From an uncultured bacterium (GTDB taxonomy: Bacteria; Pseudomonadota; Gammaproteobacteria; Burkholderiales; Burkholderiaceae_C), in NCBI GenBank assembly GCA_903928495.1, contig CAIYQZ010000034.1, positions 1 to 64,000 on the forward strand: a DNA stretch of 64,000 nucleotides, in the 5' to 3' direction. The notes beneath the pieces were generated by a model that did not search any database, was not told the origin of the DNA, and saw only the letters and a program-made list of their open reading frames with translations. Within the stretch, counting starts at the first letter, position 1, and each line of letters starts with the position of its first letter. Below, piece by piece: positions 52,886-62,473 of the stretch. Position numbers and translations under genes: made by a program.

Positions 52886-55867
52886 TCAGGCGCTGGTGGT
52901 GGTGTCGAAGGGCAGGGCCATGTCTTTCAGGTCCCGGCGGGTTTCCACCAGCACCAGAGGGCCTTCGTCGGGCAGCACCATGCGATTGGGCTCACGCGGA
53001 GTGCGTGGGAAAGCTGGCGTGGCGGCAATGGCTGCCTGCACCTGTGCCACGCGCTGCGCATCGGAGTTGATCCATTCCAACCCTGCACCTTCGGCTATGC
53101 GCTGGAGCTCGTTCAACGGCAGCTCAAAAGGCGTCACGCGTGGCAAGCCCGTTGTGGCTGTGGGTGCAACAGGGGCATTGGCAGGGGCTGCTGGAACTGC
53201 GACAACAGGAGCGCTGTTTGCTTGTGCAGATTGCGTTGGAGCCTGGTCTGGTTGTTCAAACTCAGCTGCCTGCGCTGCTGCGCTGATGTCCGACACCAAT
53301 CCTGCCTCTGGCGCGGCTGCGGTCGCTCCTTCAGTACCATCCCGCTGGCGGCCGCCGCCATTGCGGTCACGGCGTTCGCGTCCGTAACGGTCGCGGCTGC
53401 GCTTTTCGCGGGCGGGGCGCTCGCCCTCGGCGTTGCCCTCAGATGTTTGGGCGCTGGCTTCGACTGCTGCTGCTTCGGCCGCCGGAGGTTGCTCGGTGGC
53501 AGCGGCTGCAGGCTGGTTGAAGTAGCTGTAGCCAGCGTCTACCGGGGTGCGTTCTGCAAAGCTGCTGACCATGGGGACATCGTCTGCCGCCATCACGGCA
53601 CTGGTTGTGCCGTCTGTTGCCGCTGCTTCGTCTGCAGCGGGCCGACGTTCGCGGCGACCACCGCGTTCGCCACGTTCACGGCGTCCATCACCGCGCGGCT
53701 CGCGGGGAGGGCGCGCCGGGTTGGTCGCCTCCGCGTTGCCTGCCTCGGCCAACACATTCACTGCATCGGGTTCTGTCGCTGGAGGTGCGTCATTGCCCAA
53801 TTGAGGACGTGGTGTCCGCTCGCCTCGTCCACGGCCACGGCTTTCGCTGGAGCGTTCGCCACCATTGCGTTCTGTGCGCGGTCCGCGGGCATTGTCTGGA
53901 CGCCCTTCTGCCGGGGCATCGACCCGTTGCTCGCCTTTGGCTTCGCTGCGAAGGTCAGGGCGGCGGTTGCCGCCCCTGCCATTGCGGCCGCTGTCTCTGC
54001 CACCTTCACGCTTGGCATCCGAGGGGCCATTGCGCGATCCGTCGCGTCCGCCGTTTCGGTTGCTGTCTGTGGTTTTGGCCGGCACGGCCACGGCAACCGG
54101 TGCCGGGGCGGGCGGCGTGGGTTCGCCACCCAACAGCTTCTTGAGCCAACCGAAAAATCCGCCACTGGTTGCGGCGGGCACTGCGGCAGCTGGTGCCACT
54201 GGGACAGTCTGCTGCAGGGGTTGGGTTGCCGCCGGTTCTGGCTTGGGCACGGCAACCGGGGCGGGGCCATCGGGCAGCACACCTTTGATCAGCGGCTCCT
54301 GCTTGTTGCTGCGCTCCTGGCTGCGGCGGGTGAATGTCGTGGCCTCTTCTGCCTCGTCGGCCAGTTTGTAGCTGGCGTCCAGGTTGTCCAGGCGCGGGTC
54401 GTCGTGCTTGAGACGCTCCAGCTTGTAGTTGGGCGTGTCCAGGCTCTTGTTGGGCACCAGCAGCACGCTGATGCGCTGCTTCAGTTCGATCTTGGTGATC
54501 TCGGTGCGCTTCTCGTTCAACAGGAAGCTGGCGACCTCGACAGGCACCTGGGCCAGCACGGCAGACGTGTTGTCCTTCAGAGACTCTTCCTGAATGATCC
54601 GCAGGATTTGCAGCGCGGAGCTTTCCGTGTCGCGGATGTGGCCGGAGCCACCGCAACGGGGGCAGGGGATGGATGCGCCTTCGCTCAGCGTGGGGCGCAG
54701 GCGCTGGCGGCTCATTTCCAGCAGGCCGAACTTGCTGATGGCACCGAACTGCACGCGGGCACGGTCCTGGCGCAACGCATCGCGCAGGCGGTTTTCCACC
54801 TCGCGGCGGTTTTTGCTCTCCTCCATGTCGATGAAGTCGATCACGATCAGACCGCCCAGATCGCGCAGGCGTGCCTGACGGGCCACTTCGTCGGCGGCTT
54901 CCAGGTTGGTGCGCGTGGCGGTTTCTTCGATGTCACCGCCCTTGATGGCACGGGCCGAGTTCACGTCCACAGCCACCAGCGCTTCGGTCTGGTCGATCAC
55001 GATGGCACCGCCGCTGGGCAGTTGCACCGTGCGGGCGTAGGCGGTTTCGATCTGGTGTTCGATCTGGAAGCGGCTGAACAGCGGCGCGTCGTCGCGGTAG
55101 CGCTTCACGCGATGCCCGTGTTCGGGCATCACGTGGTTCATGAACTGGTGCGCCTGCTCGAAGATATCGTCCGTGTCGATCAGGATTTCGCCGATGTCGC
55201 TGTTGAAGTAGTCGCGAATGGCACGGATGACCAGGCTGGATTCCTGGTAGATGAGGTAAGCACCTTTGCCGCCTTTGGTGGCGCCGTCTATGGCTGTCCA
55301 GAGCTTGAGCAGGTAGTTCAGGTCCCACTGCAGCTCGTTCGCATCGCGGCCAATGCCAGCGGTGCGCGCGATGATGCTCATGCCATTGGGGTATTCCAAC
55401 TGGTCGAGCGCAGCTTTCAGTTCCTGGCGGTCTTCGCCTTCGATGCGGCGACTCACGCCACCGCCGCGCGGGTTGTTGGGCATCAGCACCACATAGCGGC
55501 CAGCCAGGCTGACGAAGGTGGTGAGGGCTGCGCCCTTGTTGCCGCGTTCTTCTTTTTCAACCTGGACCAGCAGTTCCTGGCCCTCTTTGATCACGTCCTG
55601 GATACGGGCCTGGCTGACTGACACTCCGGATGCAAAGTACTGGCGGGAGATTTCTTTGAACGGCAGAAAGCCATGGCGGTCTTCACCGTAGTCGACAAAG
55701 CAGGCTTCCAGGCTGGGCTCCACGCGGGTGACCACGGCTTTGTAAATGTTGCCTTTGCGCTGTTCGCGCCCTTCGATCTCGATTTCGTAATCGAGCAGCT
55801 TTTGCCCATTGACGATGGCCAGCCGGCGCTCTTCGGCCTGGGTGGCGTTGATCAGCATTCTTTTCAT
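52886..55867 (-). CDS. rne: Ribonuclease E
   Basis: RNase E is the main endonuclease for mRNA decay and rRNA/tRNA processing and the scaffold of the degradosome. The 993-aa protein has the S1 domain (about residues 36-125), the 5'-sensor/RNase H-like region, the catalytic Asp in [17 protein letters not shown], and the Zn-link CPRCGGSG that holds the tetramer. The C-terminal half (from about 520) is low complexity: Pro/Ala-rich, then Arg/Gly-rich stretches ([20 protein letters not shown]) that would bind RNA and partners. The ATG starts [10 protein letters not shown]. The gene has a long 5' leader, described separately. Confidence 0.97.
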   Translation of the reverse strand: MKRMLINATQAEERRLAIVNGQKLLDYEIEIEGREQRKGNIYKAVVTRVEPSLEACFVDYGEDRHGFLPFKEISRQYFASGVSVSQARIQDVIKEGQELLVQVEKEERGNKGAALTTFVSLAGRYVVLMPNNPRGGGVSRRIEGEDRQELKAALDQLEYPNGMSIIARTAGIGRDANELQWDLNYLLKLWTAIDGATKGGKGAYLIYQESSLVIRAIRDYFNSDIGEILIDTDDIFEQAHQFMNHVMPEHGHRVKRYRDDAPLFSRFQIEHQIETAYARTVQLPSGGAIVIDQTEALVAVDVNSARAIKGGDIEETATRTNLEAADEVARQARLRDLGGLIVIDFIDMEESKNRREVENRLRDALRQDRARVQFGAISKFGLLEMSRQRLRPTLSEGASIPCPRCGGSGHIRDTESSALQILRIIQEESLKDNTSAVLAQVPVEVASFLLNEKRTEITKIELKQRISVLLVPNKSLDTPNYKLERLKHDDPRLDNLDASYKLADEAEEATTFTRRSQERSNKQEPLIKGVLPDGPAPVAVPKPEPAATQPLQQTVPVAPAAAVPAATSGGFFGWLKKLLGGEPTPPAPAPVAVAVPAKTTDSNRNGGRDGSRNGPSDAKREGGRDSGRNGRGGNRRPDLRSEAKGEQRVDAPAEGRPDNARGPRTERNGGERSSESRGRGRGERTPRPQLGNDAPPATEPDAVNVLAEAGNAEATNPARPPREPRGDGRRERGERGGRRERRPAADEAAATDGTTSAVMAADDVPMVSSFAERTPVDAGYSYFNQPAAAATEQPPAAEAAAVEASAQTSEGNAEGERPAREKRSRDRYGRERRDRNGGGRQRDGTEGATAAAPEAGLVSDISAAAQAAEFEQPDQAPTQSAQANSAPVVAVPAAPANAPVAPTATTGLPRVTPFELPLNELQRIAEGAGLEWINSDAQRVAQVQAAIAATPAFPRTPREPNRMVLPDEGPLVLVETRRDLKDMALPFDTTTSA

Positions 55868-56407
55868 GGTGCGGTGTCCTTCGCGTTGTCATGGTTCACT
55901 GAAAGCCACCTGCTGTGAACAGGTGGCCGGTGGGCCACTGGCGCGTCGAAAACGGCGAACGATGGAGGAATTGCCGGAGAGCCCTCGGCGCGTCAGACAC
56001 TGTCACGAGCGGTGTTAACCACTGTGTCTGGTCCGTGTGCCGGGGCATGGGCGCGTGACGGTGGGTGAACGGACCGGTAGTCCGGCCCCTGTTTGTTCAA
56101 CATGGTCTCACTTGGCTTCGCCACCCAGCTTGTGTGCGTCTGGGTGGTTTGGGGTATTCCGTGGTCGTGTTCGCGGGTGTTCTTCGACGATCCTGCCGCT
56201 GTCACCGGTGGTCAAGGCCTGGAAATGGAACAGGCAATCTTGAGGACTGGTCAGCGAGTGGCATCTGCATTGCCAGGTGTGCAACAGTGGGAGGGCCTTA
56301 AACTCAAGGCAAATCAACCACTTACAAAGCGTCCCTGACCGCCGGAATTATAGGCGCTGGACAGCTGCTTCCACAGTCATCGGGTTTACCCGCAAGCAGG
56401 AATCATT
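55868..56407 (-). promoter_or_regulatory. 540-bp rne/rluC intergenic region with structured rne leader
   Basis: No gene is seen here. Two perfect hairpins lie on the rne side: GCCACCTG / CAGGTGGC (55905-55912, 55920-55927), ending about 37 bases before the rne ATG, and CCACCCAG / CTGGGTGG (56121-56128, 56140-56147). A smaller pair, GCCTT / AAGGC (56295-56310), is near the far end. In E. coli a ~360-nt rne leader with hairpins mediates autoregulation by RNase E, so a similar role is likely. The rluC promoter must lie at the right end, near 56320-56360. Confidence 0.6.
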
Positions 56408-57409
56408 TTGAACGCGCCACAGGTCATCCACCTCACGGTGGACGAAGAGGACGCCGGCCAACGGTTGGACAATTTTTTGTTCCGCCATTTGAAAGGTGTT
56501 CCCAAAACCCATGTCTATCGCATTGTCCGTTCAGGGGAAGTGCGGTTGAACAAAGGCCGGGTGGGAGCGGAATACAAAATTGCGGCAGGGGATGTGATCA
56601 GGGTTCCCCCCGTTCGGGTATCCGCCGAACCTGTATTGATTCAGGCGACCAATGCGCCGGCCCGTGAATTTCCATTGTTGTTCGAGGACGAGTCTTTTTT
56701 GGCGGTCCACAAGCCCGCTGGTGTTGCAGTTCACGGGGGCAGTGGCGTGAGTTCTGGAGTGATCGAGCAATTGCGTCAGGCCAGACCGCAAGCCCGCTTT
56801 CTGGAATTGGTGCACCGGTTGGACCGGGAAACCAGTGGCATTTTGCTGATTGCGAGAAAACGCAGTGCGCTGAGGCACATACAAGACCAGTTTCGCGAAA
56901 GAAGCACGGGCAAGACCTATTTGGCATTGGTGAAAGGCGCCTGGCCTGTCCGCAAAAAGGTGCTCGACCAGCCTTTGCACAAATATCTGTTGCCTGATGG
57001 CGAACGCCGCGTCAAAGTGGTCCCCGCAGATCATCCCGACGGCATGCGCAGTGTCACGTTGGTGAATCTGGCAGGAACCGTTCCCGACCCCGCTGCGTCC
57101 GTTGCCGCACTGGCGGCTGGCTGCAGTTTGTTGGATGTGACCATCAAAACAGGGCGGACCCATCAAATTCGCGTGCATTTGGCACATGCCGGGCATGTGA
57201 TTGCGGGTGACGACAAATACGGGGATTTCGAGTGGAACCGGCTGTTGTCCAAAGCCGGACACAAACGGATGTTTCTGCACGCATGGAAATTGTCCTTTTT
57301 GCATCCTGCAACAGGTGATGCAATGACCTTGCTGGCCCCATTGCCTCCGGAATTGCTTGCGATGTTGCCGCCACAATGGCGGAGGCCTGACGGAAATGCC
57401 CCCGGCTAA
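56408..57409 (+). CDS. rluC: 23S rRNA pseudouridine synthase RluC
   Basis: RluC modifies U955, U2504 and U2580 of 23S rRNA in E. coli. The 333-aa protein has an N-terminal S4 domain (QRLDNFLFRHLKGVPKTHVY and IVRSGEVRLNKGRV) and the RluA-type catalytic domain with the Asp in LELVHRLDRETSGILLIA, plus KTGRTHQIRVHLAH. It lies divergent to rne, as in many gamma- and betaproteobacteria. It starts at a weak ATG or TTG: the ATG at 56408 is used, with AGGAAT about 9 bases upstream. Confidence 0.93.
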   Translation: MNAPQVIHLTVDEEDAGQRLDNFLFRHLKGVPKTHVYRIVRSGEVRLNKGRVGAEYKIAAGDVIRVPPVRVSAEPVLIQATNAPAREFPLLFEDESFLAVHKPAGVAVHGGSGVSSGVIEQLRQARPQARFLELVHRLDRETSGILLIARKRSALRHIQDQFRERSTGKTYLALVKGAWPVRKKVLDQPLHKYLLPDGERRVKVVPADHPDGMRSVTLVNLAGTVPDPAASVAALAAGCSLLDVTIKTGRTHQIRVHLAHAGHVIAGDDKYGDFEWNRLLSKAGHKRMFLHAWKLSFLHPATGDAMTLLAPLPPELLAMLPPQWRRPDGNAPG

Positions 57410-57456
57410 TTTGCATTATTGTGGTTAGAATGCGGTTCGGTTTCGTTGGATGTGGT

Positions 57457-57474
57457 TGATCTGAATTGAGATCA
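57457..57474. promoter_or_regulatory. TGATCT-N6-AGATCA dyad upstream of the H-NS-family gene
   Basis: Perfect 6-bp arms around GAATTG, 25 bases before the ATG at 57499, in an AT-rich stretch that must carry the promoter. It could be a self-binding or regulator site; followed by GCTTTCTTG it could also be an RNA hairpin. Confidence 0.35.
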
Positions 57475-57498
57475 GCTTTCTTGTGACAAAGGAAAATA

Positions 57499-57813
57499 AT
57501 GGCTACTTATATCGAACTCAAAGCACAAGCTGAAGCCATGCTGGCTCAAGCCGAATCGGTGCGCAAGCAGGAATTGGCTGCCGTGATACAGGACATCAAG
57601 GCCAAAATGAAAGAATACGGTCTGACCATGGCCGATCTGGGCGGCAGTGCTTCAGCCGGCCCACGCAAGGCTTCTGCGAAGTCCAAATCCACGGCCCCTG
57701 CCAAATACTGCGGCCCCAACGGCGAACTCTGGGCCGGTGGCCTGGGCCGCAAACCCGAATGGGTGCGTGCATTGCTGGCAGCAGGCAAGAACATTGACGA
57801 CTACCTGATCTGA
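57499..57813 (+). CDS. H-NS-family nucleoid protein
   Basis: H-NS-like proteins coat AT-rich DNA and silence foreign genes. The 104-aa protein has an N-terminal coiled-coil oligomerisation region (ELKAQAEAMLAQAESVRKQE and following), a basic linker (PRKASAKSKSTAPAKY) and the C-terminal DNA-binding domain (GPNGELWAGGLGRKPEWVRA), where GLGRKP takes the place of the usual GRGRKP AT-hook-like loop. AAAGGAAA lies just before the ATG. It has its own terminator. Given the integrated element in this window, it is a candidate silencer of such DNA. Confidence 0.92.
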   Translation: MATYIELKAQAEAMLAQAESVRKQELAAVIQDIKAKMKEYGLTMADLGGSASAGPRKASAKSKSTAPAKYCGPNGELWAGGLGRKPEWVRALLAAGKNIDDYLI

Positions 57814-57848
57814 CTGTGTGCCCCTTGGGGCACGGCATTGCGCACGAC

Positions 57849-57876
57849 GACCCGGCCTCAAGCCGGGTTTTCTGTT
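57849..57876 (+). terminator. Intrinsic terminator of the H-NS-family gene
   Basis: CCCGGC (57851-57856) and GCCGGG (57862-57867) with a 5-nt loop, followed by TTTTCTGTTTT on the plus strand. Confidence 0.85.
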
Positions 57877-57940
57877 TTGTGCGCTCCGTTTTCCAGTGCT
57901 GACCGGAGGCACAATTGCAGCCAACGACGAAGCCCATCAC

Positions 57941-58615
57941 ATGCCCACGCCCATTGAATCCCGCCGACAGTTCGATCTCATTGCCTTCGATTGGGATGGC
58001 ACCCTGTTCGACTCGACAGGCATCATCACCCGCTGCATCCAGTCTGCCGTGGTGGATGTGGGTGGACGACGTCCGACCGATCAAGCCGCTTCCTACGTGA
58101 TTGGGATGGGTTTGATACAGGCGCTGGCGCATGCCGCCCCGGATGTGCCACCTGAGCGCCACGCGGCCTTGGGGGAGCGCTACCGCCACCACTACGTTCA
58201 ACATCAAAACGACATCAGCCTGTTCGATGGGGTCTTGCCCCTGTTGGCTGACCTCAAGCGTCGGGGTTGCCTCTTGGCTGTGGCCACCGGAAAAAGCCGG
58301 CGTGGACTGGATGAGGCATTGAGTGCTGTGGAGTTGAAGGGGGTGTTTGACGCCTCGCGCACGGCAGATGAAACAGCTGGCAAGCCCCATCCCCGGATGT
58401 TGCTGGAGCTCATGGAGGAGTTGGGGGTTGTGCGCGAGCGCACGCTGATGGTCGGCGACACCACACACGACTTGCAAATGGCACTGAATGCGGGCTGTCC
58501 GAGTTTGGCAGTCAGTTACGGCGCGCATGAGCCAGCCGCATTCGAAGCTTTGCGCCCGATGGCAGTGGCCCACTCGGTGGCTGAGTTGCAACAGTGGTTT
58601 GCAGCGAATGTCTGA
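57941..58615 (+). CDS. HAD-family phosphatase (phosphoglycolate phosphatase-like)
   Basis: A 224-aa HAD hydrolase. Motif I is FDWDGTLFDST, motif II VATGKSRRG, the Lys is in ETAGKPHPRM and motif III reads VGDTTHDLQMA. The four-helix cap (residues about 30-95) puts it in the subclass of phosphoglycolate phosphatase and related enzymes. The substrate is unknown; Gph-like or pyrophosphatase activity are options. Its stop overlaps the Rieske gene start by 8 bp. It follows the H-NS gene terminator and so starts a new transcript. Confidence 0.9.
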   Translation: MPTPIESRRQFDLIAFDWDGTLFDSTGIITRCIQSAVVDVGGRRPTDQAASYVIGMGLIQALAHAAPDVPPERHAALGERYRHHYVQHQNDISLFDGVLPLLADLKRRGCLLAVATGKSRRGLDEALSAVELKGVFDASRTADETAGKPHPRMLLELMEELGVVRERTLMVGDTTHDLQMALNAGCPSLAVSYGAHEPAAFEALRPMAVAHSVAELQQWFAANV

Positions 58616-59033
58616 CCTGGCAAAGTCCCCAGGGCCCGACGATGAAGGGTGTTGGGTGGCGCTGTGTGATGCGAGCGCTTTGCGCGATGGCGGCGAAGCC
58701 GTTCCCTTCGATGTGATGTACCTTGGCCAGTCGTGCCGTGCGTTTGCGGTACGCCACCGGGGCCGCTTGCAGGCTTATCTCAACCGTTGCACACATGTCC
58801 CCATGGAGCTGGACTGGCAGCCAAACCAGGTCTTCGATGTCACGGGTCAATGGTTGTTGTGTGCGACCCATGGTGCCTTGTACCGGCCAGACACGGGCGC
58901 GTGTGCCGGGGGGCCTTGCCGCGGCGGCCTGGTGAAAATTGAGGTCGACGAGCACGAGGGCGTCGTGCACTGGCGTACACAATACAAACTCAAGCCGACG
59001 CATGATGCCCACCAGGGTCCTGCCGGAACCTGA
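58608..59033 (+). CDS. Rieske [2Fe-2S] protein
   Basis: A soluble 141-aa protein with the two Rieske boxes: CTHVPMELDW (C-x-H) and CATHGALYRPDTG (C-x-x-H), which bind a [2Fe-2S] cluster by two Cys and two His. No membrane segment or oxygenase domain is present, so it is a small ferredoxin-like electron carrier or assembly partner. The gene overlaps the HAD gene by 8 bp and precedes the S49 protease gene. This three-gene order is familiar in Burkholderiales. Its partner is not known. Confidence 0.92.
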   Translation: MSDLAKSPGPDDEGCWVALCDASALRDGGEAVPFDVMYLGQSCRAFAVRHRGRLQAYLNRCTHVPMELDWQPNQVFDVTGQWLLCATHGALYRPDTGACAGGPCRGGLVKIEVDEHEGVVHWRTQYKLKPTHDAHQGPAGT

Positions 59034-59083
59034 GTTTATAATCATTTTGTCACTCAACGCTTTTTGGTATTGAATAGTTAGCT

Positions 59084-60043
59084 ATGAAAAAAGAAGAATC
59101 TGGTCCAGTCTTGAGCTCGCATTGGGAGCGCGAGACGCTGGAGAAGCTGGCCTTTTCCATGCTGGAAGAGCAGCGCACCGCGCGCCGGTGGAAGATGTTC
59201 TGGCGTTTTGTTTGGCTCGCTGTTGCTGGGGCCGTGGTGTGGGCGGGTTTCGCCAAGGCCCCGTCTGCCTCGGCTCCTGCCACGCCACACACGGCCGTGA
59301 TCGAGATCAAAGGTGAGATCGGTGCGGGGGTAGACGCCAGTGCACTCAACATTTTGGATTCCCTGCGGTCGGCTTTCGAGGATGAGGGGGCACAAGCCGT
59401 CGTGCTGGTGATTGACTCACCCGGAGGCAGCCCTGTGCAAGCGGGCATGGTCAACGACGAAATCATGCGCTTGAAGGAGTTGCACAAAAAACCCGTGTAC
59501 GCCGTTGTGGAAGACACCTGTGCGTCGGCTGCCTATTACATTGCCTCGGCCGCAGACGAAATCTATGTGGACAAAGCCAGCATCGTCGGCAGCATTGGCG
59601 TGCTGATGGATGGTTTTGGCTTCACGGGCCTGATGGAGAAGCTGGGTGTGGAGCGCCGTCTGCTGACGGCGGGTGCCAACAAGGGGTTTCTGGATCCTTT
59701 CAGTCCGCAGACCGAAGCGCAGCGGACTTACGCGCTGAACATGCTCAACCAAATACACCAGCAGTTCATCACGGTGGTCAGGGAAGGGCGTGGTGAGCGA
59801 CTGAAAGAAACGCCCGACATGTTCAGCGGCCTGTTCTGGAGTGGACAGCAGGCGGTGGACATGGGCCTCGCTGACGGTCTTGGCACCGTGGACTCTGTGG
59901 CGCGTGACATCATCAAGGCAGAAGAAATCGTCGATTACACGCGCCGTGAAAACGTGGCCGAGCGCCTGGCCAAGCGCTTTGGGGCCGCCTTCGGCGAGGC
60001 TGCGGTCCGGGCCGCGCTCACCTCAGGCATGACCATCCGCTGA
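59084..60043 (+). CDS. S49 (SppA-like) membrane peptidase
   Basis: SppA-type serine proteases cut signal peptides left in the membrane using a Ser/Lys dyad. The 319-aa protein has one N-terminal membrane anchor ([19 protein letters not shown], residues about 38-58) and the catalytic core: [33 protein letters not shown] with the Ser, and [16 protein letters not shown]. It is a short single-domain form like SohB or small SppA. A TATAAT at 59037-59042, inside the preceding gene, could provide a promoter. The weak repeat copy ends at its ATG. Confidence 0.92.
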   Translation: MKKEESGPVLSSHWERETLEKLAFSMLEEQRTARRWKMFWRFVWLAVAGAVVWAGFAKAPSASAPATPHTAVIEIKGEIGAGVDASALNILDSLRSAFEDEGAQAVVLVIDSPGGSPVQAGMVNDEIMRLKELHKKPVYAVVEDTCASAAYYIASAADEIYVDKASIVGSIGVLMDGFGFTGLMEKLGVERRLLTAGANKGFLDPFSPQTEAQRTYALNMLNQIHQQFITVVREGRGERLKETPDMFSGLFWSGQQAVDMGLADGLGTVDSVARDIIKAEEIVDYTRRENVAERLAKRFGAAFGEAAVRAALTSGMTIR

Positions 60044-60068
60044 GGCAACTGTTCCAATCCGAACCACC

Positions 60069-60962
60069 ATGAAAATGTCCAAGTCGCTCATTCCCAAAAT
60101 CACCAAAGCCGTGTTTCCAGTCGGGGGGCTGGGAACGCGGTTTTTGCCGGCCACCAAGGCCATTCCCAAAGAAATGCTGCCTGTGGTCGACAAGCCGCTG
60201 ATTCAGTACGCTGTGGAAGAAGCCTACGCCGCTGGCATTCGCCAGATGATTTTCGTGACAGGTCGGCACAAGCGATCGATCGAAGACCATTTCGATGCTG
60301 CTTACGAATTGGAGGCAGAACTCGAGGCCGGCAACAAAAAAGCACTGCTGGAGTTGGTCCGCTCGATCAAACCTGAGGACATGGACTGTATTTTTGTCCG
60401 GCAGGCGCGTGCGCTGGGCTTGGGGCATGCCGTGTTGTGTGCTGAAAATCTGGTGGGTGACGAGCCGTTTGCGGTGCTGCTGGCAGACGACTTGATGGTG
60501 GGTGAGCCGCCTGTGCTCAAGCAGATGATCCAGAGTTTTTCAACTGCACCTGGAACGGTGGTGGCCGTACAAGACGTGCCTCGGGAACACACCCGCCGCT
60601 ACGGCATCGTGAGTGTGGTGGGCAACAGGGACTACGCCGCAGTGGAAGCCATTGTGGAGAAGCCTGCCCCCGAAGACGCGCCTTCCAATCTGGGTGTGGC
60701 AGGTCGGTACATCCTGTCACCGGGCATTTTCCAGAGCATCCGGGCCCAACCCCGGGGTGTGGGCGGAGAAATCCAGTTGACCGACGGCATCGCCGGGTTG
60801 ATTGGCAAGGAGCCCGTGTATTGCTTGCGCTACACAGGAACCCGTTACGACTGCGGTAGCAAGGAAGGCTTTTTGCAAGCCACCATGGACCTGGCGTTGG
60901 CCAACCCCGAACTCACAGACAGCGTCAGGGCCCACATGGCACGCGTCATGTCTGCCGGCTGA
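60069..60962 (+). CDS. galU: UTP-glucose-1-phosphate uridylyltransferase
   Basis: GalU makes UDP-glucose for envelope polysaccharides and sugar nucleotide pools. The 297-aa protein opens with [20 protein letters not shown] (nucleotide-binding loop), then [43 protein letters not shown] and [13 protein letters not shown]. Length matches E. coli GalU (302 aa). ATG 60069 is used, 25 bp after the S49 protease gene, so the two are probably cotranscribed. Confidence 0.96.
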   Translation: MKMSKSLIPKITKAVFPVGGLGTRFLPATKAIPKEMLPVVDKPLIQYAVEEAYAAGIRQMIFVTGRHKRSIEDHFDAAYELEAELEAGNKKALLELVRSIKPEDMDCIFVRQARALGLGHAVLCAENLVGDEPFAVLLADDLMVGEPPVLKQMIQSFSTAPGTVVAVQDVPREHTRRYGIVSVVGNRDYAAVEAIVEKPAPEDAPSNLGVAGRYILSPGIFQSIRAQPRGVGGEIQLTDGIAGLIGKEPVYCLRYTGTRYDCGSKEGFLQATMDLALANPELTDSVRAHMARVMSAG

Positions 60963-60986
60963 TTCCTGACGGGTCCGCGCTGTACG

Positions 60987-61799
60987 TCACGGCCCGATCA
61001 GGAACACAGCAGGCAACTCCCAATTCAATGCCGGACTCTGTTTGCGCCATACGGACACGGGTGCACTGAAATGGGTGGCCTGGCCTGAAGCCGCCACCAT
61101 CACGCCACAGCTTGCAGACAATCGTGTGCTGGGCTGCAGGATGTGCAACAGGGCTTGCAGCAACGCCGCGTTTCGGTAAGGCGTTTCAATGAAGATCTGT
61201 GTCTGGCCGGTTTTCAAAGCGAGGGTTTCGAGTTCGCGCAGTCGCTGGGCGCGGTTGGCTGGGTCCTGTGGCAGGTAGCCAACGAATGCAAACTGTTGCC
61301 CGTTCAGGCCACTGGCGGCCAGGGCCATCATCAAGGACACGGGGCCGGCAAGCACCTGCACTTCGATTCCCAGGTTGTGTGCAGCCCGTACCACAGAGCT
61401 CCCAGGGTCTGCCACTGCCGGCATTCCTGCCTCGCTGACCAGACCCATGTCATGTCCTGCAAGGGCAGGTGCCAGCAGCGGTCGCGCATCAAACGTGGCC
61501 GCTCGGCTGCCGGCGTGATCCCCTTTCTTGTGGACTTCCCTGGGCAGTTCCACCACGTTCAAGGCCTGCAACGGCTGGCTCAGTGGCGCATGGGTGTCCA
61601 CCCGCTTCAGGAACGCACGTGTGCTTTTGGCGTTTTCGGTGATCCAGTGTGACAAACGTGACGCCAACTGCAGGGTCTGGGCTGGCAGTGCGTTCGTGAT
61701 CGGGCTTTGGAACTCAGGCGCACATCCAAAATCCAGCGGCGTGGGTACGAGATACAGGCAGCCTGTGCCTGTACCCAAGGTGGGGTTGGGTGTGTTCAT
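60987..61799 (-). CDS. RsmI-like SAM-dependent methyltransferase
   Basis: A tetrapyrrole-methylase-fold protein of 270 aa related to RsmI, which 2'-O-methylates C1402 of 16S rRNA. Visible are LYLVPTPLDFG, MGLVSEAGMPAVADPGSSVV with the SAM-binding glycines, GPVSLMMALAASGL and FIETPYRNAALLQALL. It lacks the RsmI N-terminal GTLYVVATPIGNL in strict form and is nearer to the paralogous group often found next to maf, so a different substrate is possible. It overlaps the Maf gene stop by 4 bp. Confidence 0.85.
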   Translation of the reverse strand: MNTPNPTLGTGTGCLYLVPTPLDFGCAPEFQSPITNALPAQTLQLASRLSHWITENAKSTRAFLKRVDTHAPLSQPLQALNVVELPREVHKKGDHAGSRAATFDARPLLAPALAGHDMGLVSEAGMPAVADPGSSVVRAAHNLGIEVQVLAGPVSLMMALAASGLNGQQFAFVGYLPQDPANRAQRLRELETLALKTGQTQIFIETPYRNAALLQALLHILQPSTRLSASCGVMVAASGQATHFSAPVSVWRKQSPALNWELPAVFLIGP

Positions 61800-62422
61800 G
61801 GCAGCACGGCAATGCCTGCCTCGCGCAACAGCCGGCAGGTACGGATCATGGGCAGGCCCACCAACGCGGTCGGGTCGTCGTTGTCGATGCGATCGAGCAA
61901 CGCAATGCCCAGGCCCTCGCTTTTGGCACTGCCTGCGCAGTCGTAGGGCCTCTCGCGCAGCAGATAGGCTTCAATTTCAGCCGGTGTGAGATGTCTGAAT
62001 TGGACGGAAACTTGCGCCAGTTCCACCCGCGAAAAGGCCGTTGCCTGGCACACCACAGCAACAGCTGTCTGGAAAACCACGGCACGACCACTCATGCGCG
62101 TCAATTGCGCCACAGCGCGGTCGTGTGTTCCCGGTTTGCCCAGTGGTTCGCCGTTCAAGTCGGCCACCTGGTCGCTGCCAATGACGACTGCGTCCGGATG
62201 AAGCCGTGCCACCGCGACTGCCTTGGCCATGGCCAGTCGCAATGCCAGTTGTTCAGGTGCCTCTCCGGCAAGAGGCGTTTCATCTACCTGGGGCGACACC
62301 ACGCTGAAGGGGATGTCCAGCCGCGCCAGCAGAGACTTGCGGTACACGGATGTGGAGCCAAGGATCAACTCCCGGGCTGGAGCGTTGGCATGAGGGTCTC
62401 GGGCAGCGGGCTGGGCAATCAT
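61796..62422 (-). CDS. yceF: Maf-family nucleotide pyrophosphatase, YceF type
   Basis: Maf proteins hydrolyse modified or non-canonical nucleoside triphosphates; the YceF subfamily prefers 7-methyl-GTP. The 208-aa protein shows LILGSTSVYRKSLLARL at the start, QVDETPL, VIGSDQVADLNGEPLGKPG with the catalytic Asp, and a C-terminal YDCAGSAKSEGLG. GSDQVA and its place beside YceD-rpmF-plsX mark the YceF type. ATG 62422 is used because upstream sequence overlaps the yceD gene. It diverges from yceD with 51 bp between. Confidence 0.93.
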   Translation of the reverse strand: MIAQPAARDPHANAPARELILGSTSVYRKSLLARLDIPFSVVSPQVDETPLAGEAPEQLALRLAMAKAVAVARLHPDAVVIGSDQVADLNGEPLGKPGTHDRAVAQLTRMSGRAVVFQTAVAVVCQATAFSRVELAQVSVQFRHLTPAEIEAYLLRERPYDCAGSAKSEGLGIALLDRIDNDDPTALVGLPMIRTCRLLREAGIAVLP

Positions 62423-62473
62423 GGATGGGTTGTGGGTTCTTGGCAGAGTCGACGATTCTCTTACACTGACCTC

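Noticed and set aside
53222-55621. 799-aa open frame on the + strand
   Set aside because: It runs antisense to rne across its repetitive high-GC coding sequence and has no ribosome site or recognisable domain; rne itself is certain.
55993-56338. Short frames of 60-80 aa in the rne/rluC gap on both strands
   Set aside because: They overlap the leader hairpins and have no ribosome site or recognisable sequence.
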